Positions 36,851 to 41,730 of a DNA stretch of 41,730 nt are shown here, piece after piece (the first letter of the stretch is position 1; each line of letters begins with the position of its first letter). Source of the DNA: an uncultured Clostridium sp. (GTDB taxonomy: Bacteria; Bacillota; Clostridia; Clostridiales; Clostridiaceae). Under the pieces are notes generated by a model. It had not been told where the DNA came from. It saw only the letters and a list, made by a program, of their open reading frames with translations, and ran no database searches. Both the position numbers and the translations under genes were made by a program. The stretch covers positions 1 to 41,730 of the forward strand of contig NZ_CAMTIG010000029.1 of assembly GCF_947072515.1 (NCBI RefSeq), given 5' to 3'.

Positions 36851-38212
36851 ATGAATAGAGACTTTATTTTAGGAGAAGAAAAGCCCTCCTCCGCCGTGTT
36901 AAAACTTAGCTCCCCTACTGCAATTTCTACAGTTTCAACTGTAATTTATAATATAATTGATACAATTTTCATAGGACGATATGTTTTTACTTTAGGTATA
37001 GCTGCCGTTTCTATCTATCTTCCTATTCAAATGATGATTATGTCTATTACTCAACTTTTCACATCTGGTGTTGGTTCATACATATCACGAGAACTTGGAA
37101 AAAAAAATAAAAAGAATGCAGAAAAAGCAACTGGAAGTTTAATCGCTTTTATTTTTACCCTTTCAATTTTACTTTGTGCTTTTGGCCTTATTTTTGCAAA
37201 GCCAATTGTAGAAGCCTTTGGTGCTCAAGGTGCTGTTATTCCTTACGCTTCATCTTATGCTAAGGCTATGTTTATAGGAATATTATTTTATCCTCTATGT
37301 ATAGCTTCTAATAACATTATGAGAGCTGAAGGAGCGTCTAAACATTCAATGGTAGGAACAATAATTAGTATAGTTTCTAATATATTTTTAGATTTTCTTT
37401 TTATTGTTATTTTTAGATGGGGTGTATTTGGTGCTGGACTTGCTACTACAATTTCAAAGTTTATAAATTTAATGTATCTTATTTATGCATTTAAATTTAA
37501 AACATATTTAAAAGTTAAAGTTAAGTACATACGTTATGATTTTAAAATAATTAAAAAAGGTCTTCCTATCGGATTTTCCACATTTTTAAATCAGTTTGTT
37601 GGAAGTATCTCTATAATGCTTTTAAACCGTGATCTTTACGCTTTAGGTGGTAATTATGTAATAGCTGTCTATGGTATTGTTTATAAGCTTACATCACTTA
37701 TACAACGTTCTGTAGGAGGTTTCTCACGTGGAACCCAACCTTTAATCGGTTATAATTTTGGTGCAAAAAATATATCTAGAATAAAAGCCTGTGTAAAATT
37801 TAGTCTTTTATTTTCATTTATCATTGCAACAATTGGAACCATATTATTAATGATTTTTTCTAATGCTTTTACATCAATGTTTACTACTAACCATAAACTT
37901 ATTGCTTATAGTAGTCACATTTTAATAATCGCACTTTTATCATCACCTTTATTAGGTGTATACTTTCTTTCAATATCCTTTTTCAGAGCTATTGGATATG
38001 CAAAAGAATCAATCATACTTTCATTATTTAGAAGAGTGATTTTCTTTATTCCACTTTTATATATCCTTCCTTATGCATTTAAGATGGGTATAATAGGAAT
38101 ATGGATTACACTACCTCTATCAAACTTTTTATCTGCAATTTTTGCAAGTTTCTTCTTATTTAAAACTTTAAAAAAATTAGATAAAATAGAGGAATTAAAA
38201 AAAGTAGCATAA
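36851..38212 (+). CDS. MATE family efflux transporter
   Basis: 453 residues, twelve predicted hydrophobic segments in two six-helix halves, as in the MATE family. The N-terminal half has LSSPTAISTVSTVIYNIIDTIFIGR and the later half QPLIGYNFGAKN, both typical. It exports drugs or metabolites with a Na+ or H+ gradient; the substrate cannot be predicted. AAAAGGAGG precedes the ATG. It is possibly controlled by the upstream palindrome. The stop codon lies within its terminator stem. Confidence 0.93.
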   Translation: MNRDFILGEEKPSSAVLKLSSPTAISTVSTVIYNIIDTIFIGRYVFTLGIAAVSIYLPIQMMIMSITQLFTSGVGSYISRELGKKNKKNAEKATGSLIAFIFTLSILLCAFGLIFAKPIVEAFGAQGAVIPYASSYAKAMFIGILFYPLCIASNNIMRAEGASKHSMVGTIISIVSNIFLDFLFIVIFRWGVFGAGLATTISKFINLMYLIYAFKFKTYLKVKVKYIRYDFKIIKKGLPIGFSTFLNQFVGSISIMLLNRDLYALGGNYVIAVYGIVYKLTSLIQRSVGGFSRGTQPLIGYNFGAKNISRIKACVKFSLLFSFIIATIGTILLMIFSNAFTSMFTTNHKLIAYSSHILIIALLSSPLLGVYFLSISFFRAIGYAKESIILSLFRRVIFFIPLLYILPYAFKMGIIGIWITLPLSNFLSAIFASFFLFKTLKKLDKIEELKKVA

Positions 38213-38229
38213 AATTATGCTACTTTTTT
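38204..38229. terminator. Bidirectional terminator between the MATE gene and the alarmone synthetase gene
   Basis: Stem GTAGCATA/TATGCTAC (38204-38211 with 38216-38223), then T8 on the plus strand; the minus strand continues TTTTTTTAATT. It uses the last codons and stop of the MATE gene as its left arm. Confidence 0.88.
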
Positions 38230-38904
38230 TTACTTTTCTTCACCATTATTTAAATTATTGATATTTGATTTTATATCTGTCATCTTTTTATCTAATATCT
38301 TTATCATCTCTGCACATTCTTTTAAATCTCCTGATATATTACCCAAAGATTTATCTCTATATTTATAATATATTTTATGCTCTAGGCTAGCCCAAAAATC
38401 CATAGCAATAGTTCTTATTTGAATCTCTACTGCCACATACTTTGTACCTGTTGATAAGAATACAGGAATTTCTATTAAAACATGTAAACTTCTATATCCA
38501 TTTTCTTTTGGATTTTCTATATAATCTTTTATTTCTGTAACTCTAATATCATCTTGTCTTACAAGAATATTAAATATCTTATAAATGTCTTCCTCAAAAG
38601 CACAAATTATTCTTACCCCTGCAATATCAGTTAAGCATTCTTCAGCATTTTTAACTGTTGGTTCAATGCCTCTAGATATAAGCTTACTTACAATACTTCT
38701 TGGTTTTTTAACCCTTGTTTTTATATGCTCTATTGGATTATATTCATGTAAGTTTTTAAACTCATTATTTAAAATATTAAGCTTTGTGCTAATTTCATTT
38801 ACTGCAAAGTCGTAAATCATAAGACTACTTCTCCACGCTTGTACTTCTTCATTTTCCATTATAGACTCTAATTCATTACCTGAATCTACTTTTAAGTTTT
38901 TCAA
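38230..38904 (-). CDS. Small alarmone synthetase ((p)ppGpp synthetase, RelP/RelQ-type)
   Basis: 224 residues, only the RelA/SpoT synthetase domain with no HD hydrolase and no regulatory C-terminus. Catalytic landmarks: KKPRSIVSKL (67-76), DIAGVRI with D93, NPKENGYRSLH (131-141) and E160 in EIQIRT. It transfers pyrophosphate from ATP to GTP or GDP, producing the starvation alarmone. RelP and RelQ cannot be told apart here. The start codon is TTG, with GAGGTGG 5 nt before it. It lies 75 nt downstream of valS, separated by an intrinsic terminator-like hairpin; no separate promoter is clear. Confidence 0.93.
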   Translation of the reverse strand: MKNLKVDSGNELESIMENEEVQAWRSSLMIYDFAVNEISTKLNILNNEFKNLHEYNPIEHIKTRVKKPRSIVSKLISRGIEPTVKNAEECLTDIAGVRIICAFEEDIYKIFNILVRQDDIRVTEIKDYIENPKENGYRSLHVLIEIPVFLSTGTKYVAVEIQIRTIAMDFWASLEHKIYYKYRDKSLGNISGDLKECAEMIKILDKKMTDIKSNINNLNNGEEK

Positions 38905-38931
38905 TTAATCCACCTCTACATTACATTTTTC

Positions 38932-38971
38932 AAAAACATAGGACATTAGCATTTATATGCTATTGCCCTAT
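38932..38971 (-). terminator. Terminator-like hairpin between valS and the alarmone synthetase gene
   Basis: Minus-strand stem of about 14 pairs (38938-38971; ATAGGGCA arm, one mismatch, loop ATAA), followed by GTTTTTGAAAAATG. The T-run is only five long. It starts 8 nt after the valS stop and ends about 30 nt before the next start codon. Confidence 0.8.
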
Positions 38972-38979
38972 ATTTATAC

Positions 38980-41625
38980 TTAATTTAATGCATCAATTCT
39001 AACTTTTACTGCATCTAACATTTGAACATATTTTTCTCTTTTTTCTTTTTCCCCTAAAACTACTACTTCTGGAGCTTTTGCTACGAATCCAGCATTTGAA
39101 AGTTTTTTATCTATTCTTTCAATTTCTCCTTCTAGCTTTTTAAGTTCTTTACTTAATCTTTCAAGTTCCTTTTCTTTATCAACTAAGTCAAGAAGTGGCA
39201 TAAATAATTCTCCACCTTTAACTACTAATGATACAGCATTTTCTGGAACTTCCTTTTTATCAGCTATAAAGCTTACTTCACTTGCTGAAGCTAATTTCTC
39301 AATATAAGATTTACCATTTGTAAATGCTTCTTTAGCTTCTTCTCCAATATAACAAATTACATTTGCTTTTCTTGAAGGTGGAACATTCATTTCTGCTCTT
39401 ACATTTCTAAGTGATTTTATAGCTTCTATAATATATGCCATATTTTCTTCAGCGTGCTTATCATTTAATTCTTCTGTAAACTCTGGCCATGCAGACATTG
39501 TTATAGTTTCTTCTTCTACATTTAAGTGAGTAAATATTTCTTCTGTTATAAATGGCATTACTGGGTGTAATAATTTTAACCCTGTTTCTAAAACAGTGTA
39601 TAAAACATTAAATGTTATTCCTTTAGCTTTTCTGTCATCTCCGTATAGTACAGGTTTAACAAGTTCTATATACCAATCACAGAATTCAGTCCACATAAAG
39701 TCATAAACTTTTTGTAATGCTATTCCAAGTTCATATTTATCCATATTTTCAGTTACATCTTTAATTAATGTATTAAGTTTTGATAATATCCACTTATCAG
39801 CTAAAGTATATTCTTTTGAATCTTTAAACTCATCCATAAGTTCTCTATCAAGGTTCATCATAACAAATCTTGAAGCATTCCAAATCTTATTTGCAAAGTT
39901 TCTTGCTGATTCAACTTTTTCTGGATAATATCTAATATCATTTCCTGGTGCATTTCCTGTTATAAGCATAAATCTTAATGCATCTGCTCCATATTCATCA
40001 ATTACATCTAATGGATCTACTCCATTACCAAGAGATTTACTCATTTTCTTACCTTCTGAGTCTCTTATAATTCCATGCATTAATACTGTTTTAAATGGTG
40101 TTTCACCCATGTTGTGTAATCCACTAAATATCATTCTAGCAACCCAGAAGAAAATAATGTCATATCCAGTTACAAGTGTATTTGTTGGATAGAAGTATTC
40201 TAAGTCTTCTGTTTTTTCTGGCCAACCAAGTGTTGAGAAAGGCCAAAGTGCTGATGAGAACCATGTATCTAATACGTCTGTTTCTCTTTCTAAATTAGTG
40301 CTTCCACATTTTGAACATTCGTGTACTTCTGTTTCAGATGCCATTATTTCATTACAATCTTTACAGTACCAAACTGGAATTCTGTGTCCCCACCATAATT
40401 GTCTTGAAATACACCAATCTTGGATGTTTTCCATCCAGTTAAAGTATGTTTTTTCAAATCTTTCTGGTATAATTCTAGTTTCTTTATTCTTTACTACATC
40501 TATAGCTGGACCTGCTAAAGATTCCATTTTTACATACCATTGTTTTGATATGATTGGTTCTACTACAGTTCCACATCTATCATGTGTTCCAACATTATGG
40601 CTATGAGGTTTTACTTTAACTAATAGTCCAAGTTCCTCTAAATCTTTAACCATAACTTTTCTAGCTTCATATCTATCTAATCCTTGGTACTTAAGACCTT
40701 TTTCATTTATAATTCCCTTATCATCCATAACTCTTATCATTTCTAAGTTATGTCTTTGTCCAACTTGGAAATCGTTAGGGTCATGTGCAGGAGTTATTTT
40801 AACAGCTCCAGTACCAAATTCTAAGTCTACATATTCATCACCAATTATAGGAATTTCTCTATTTACAAGTGGTAAAATTAAAGTTTTTCCTATTAAGTGT
40901 TTAAATCTTTCATCATTAGGATTTACTGCAACTGCTGTATCTCCAAGTAATGTTTCTGGTCTAGTTGTAGCAATTTCTAAATGTCCTGATCCATCAGCTA
41001 ATGGATAATTTATATGCCAGAAATGTCCTTCTTTTTCTTCATACTCTATTTCTGTATCTGAAAGAGCAGTTTGACATTTTGGACACCAGTTAGTTATTCT
41101 GTTTCCTTGGTAAATAAGTCCTTCGTTATAAAGCTTAACAAATACGTGTTTAACAGCTTTATCTAAGTTTTCATCCATTGTGAAAGCTTCTCTTGTAAAA
41201 TCTGCTGAACATCCCATCTTTTTAAGTTGAGTTCTTATTCTATCTCTATACTCATCTGTCCATTCCCAAACTTTTTCTAAGAATGCTTCTCTTCCCATTT
41301 CTTTTTTCTTTAAGCCTTGTTTTAAAAGTTCATTTTCAACCTTTACTTCAGTTGCAATTGAAGCATGGTCTTCTCCTGGAACCCATAAAGCTTCAAATCC
41401 TTGCATTCTTTTAAATCTTATAAGCATATCTTGTAAAGTGTTATCAAGTGCATGCCCTAAGTGTAATTTACCTGTTATGTTTGGTGGTGGCATAACTATT
41501 GTATATGACTCTTTACTCTTATCTACCTTTGGAGTAAAATACTTTTTCTCTTCCCAATTTTTATAAATTCTTTCTTCAAACTCTTTAGGACTATAAGTCG
41601 TTTGAATATTGTTGTTTTCTGACAT
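38980..41625 (-). CDS. valS: Valyl-tRNA synthetase
   Basis: 881 residues, complete class Ia enzyme: HLGH (55-58) as HIGH box, KMSKS at 527-531, the CP1 editing domain (about 190-390) with the HDPNDF motif at 281-286, and two Cys pairs in C421-x2-C424 and C437-x2-C440 plus C181/C184 that suit zinc binding. An anticodon-binding helical domain and a C-terminal coiled-coil arm (about 815-881) follow. It charges tRNA-Val and edits Thr. AGGAGGG lies 6-7 nt before the ATG. No T-box is visible in the 105 nt of upstream sequence; a TATAAT-like element sits at 41653-41658 on the minus strand. Confidence 0.98.
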   Translation of the reverse strand: MSENNNIQTTYSPKEFEERIYKNWEEKKYFTPKVDKSKESYTIVMPPPNITGKLHLGHALDNTLQDMLIRFKRMQGFEALWVPGEDHASIATEVKVENELLKQGLKKKEMGREAFLEKVWEWTDEYRDRIRTQLKKMGCSADFTREAFTMDENLDKAVKHVFVKLYNEGLIYQGNRITNWCPKCQTALSDTEIEYEEKEGHFWHINYPLADGSGHLEIATTRPETLLGDTAVAVNPNDERFKHLIGKTLILPLVNREIPIIGDEYVDLEFGTGAVKITPAHDPNDFQVGQRHNLEMIRVMDDKGIINEKGLKYQGLDRYEARKVMVKDLEELGLLVKVKPHSHNVGTHDRCGTVVEPIISKQWYVKMESLAGPAIDVVKNKETRIIPERFEKTYFNWMENIQDWCISRQLWWGHRIPVWYCKDCNEIMASETEVHECSKCGSTNLERETDVLDTWFSSALWPFSTLGWPEKTEDLEYFYPTNTLVTGYDIIFFWVARMIFSGLHNMGETPFKTVLMHGIIRDSEGKKMSKSLGNGVDPLDVIDEYGADALRFMLITGNAPGNDIRYYPEKVESARNFANKIWNASRFVMMNLDRELMDEFKDSKEYTLADKWILSKLNTLIKDVTENMDKYELGIALQKVYDFMWTEFCDWYIELVKPVLYGDDRKAKGITFNVLYTVLETGLKLLHPVMPFITEEIFTHLNVEEETITMSAWPEFTEELNDKHAEENMAYIIEAIKSLRNVRAEMNVPPSRKANVICYIGEEAKEAFTNGKSYIEKLASASEVSFIADKKEVPENAVSLVVKGGELFMPLLDLVDKEKELERLSKELKKLEGEIERIDKKLSNAGFVAKAPEVVVLGEKEKREKYVQMLDAVKVRIDALN

Positions 41626-41730
41626 AAAAATCCCTCCTATTTTTCTTGTTGTATTATACTTTATAAAAAGAAAATAACTTTAGACAAAATTACTTTCTAT
41701 TTTTCCTTAAATAAATTTATATATAAAAAA

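Noticed and set aside
41626..41730. Possible T-box upstream of valS
   Set aside because: The 105 nt upstream contain no AGGGTGGNACCGCG-like sequence and no GC-rich terminator hairpin. A TATAAT-like element lies about 30 nt from the start, leaving no room for a T-box.

Overview
The window is a compact, strongly AT-rich stretch of Firmicute core chromosome. Several things point to a spore-forming Clostridium sensu stricto, close to C. perfringens: the AT-biased codon use, AGGAGG-type ribosome binding sites, a T-box in front of pheST, an L20 leader in front of infC-rpmI-rplT, sporulation genes (YtxC, a PdaB-like deacetylase, a divergent alpha/beta-type SASP), an A-type flavoprotein typical of anaerobes, and clostridial families such as DUF4364 and the TSCPD protein. 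The species is inferred from overall resemblance; no search was run.

Layout. 1-6.8 kb (minus strand): a ZapA-domain protein with a very long coiled coil, then a U32 protein directly coupled to mutS2. 6.9-14.9 kb (minus): the information-processing block infC-rpmI-rplT with its L20 attenuator leader, ktrB-ktrA potassium uptake, a SpoU/TrmH-type RNA methyltransferase, and pheS-pheT behind a phenylalanine T-box. 14.9-18.8 kb: ytxC (minus), a divergent DUF6873 gene (plus), then a SAM methyltransferase coupled to hslO, and an SASP gene (all minus). 18.9-21.6 kb (plus): the asd-dapA-dapB operon. 21.6-27.3 kb (minus): oligopeptide ABC transporter oppBCDFA. 27.8-30.4 kb: cobO plus a class I/II aminotransferase (minus), and a divergent dapH-type acyltransferase (plus). 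30.4-33.9 kb: small single or divergent genes, namely a tandem OB-fold SSB-like protein, the PdaB-like deacetylase, DUF4364, a beta-propeller protein and a TSCPD protein. 33.9-41.6 kb: folC, the flavo-diiron protein fprA, a MATE transporter, a small alarmone synthetase and valS.

How the genes connect. Translation and its response to amino-acid supply is a theme: PheRS under a T-box, ValRS followed by a (p)ppGpp synthetase, IF3/L35/L20 under L20 feedback, and RNA-modification candidates. asd, dapA, dapB and dapH supply diaminopimelate for the wall and, through the DapA branch, precursors for spore dipicolinate. The nearby aminotransferase could be the next DAP-pathway enzyme.

Almost every transcription unit ends in a recognisable intrinsic terminator, several of them shared by convergent genes. 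Five gene starts were moved downstream from the longest reading frame because a strong ribosome binding site points to an inner codon (pheS, infC, ytxC, cobO, fprA); folC is a sixth. I found no mobile element, CRISPR array, tRNA, rRNA or prophage. I also found no clear evidence of an undescribed multi-gene system. The most interesting leads are individual proteins (the ZapA coiled coil with tandem repeats, DUF6873, the tandem OB protein, the divergent SASP) and a few regulatory arrangements.
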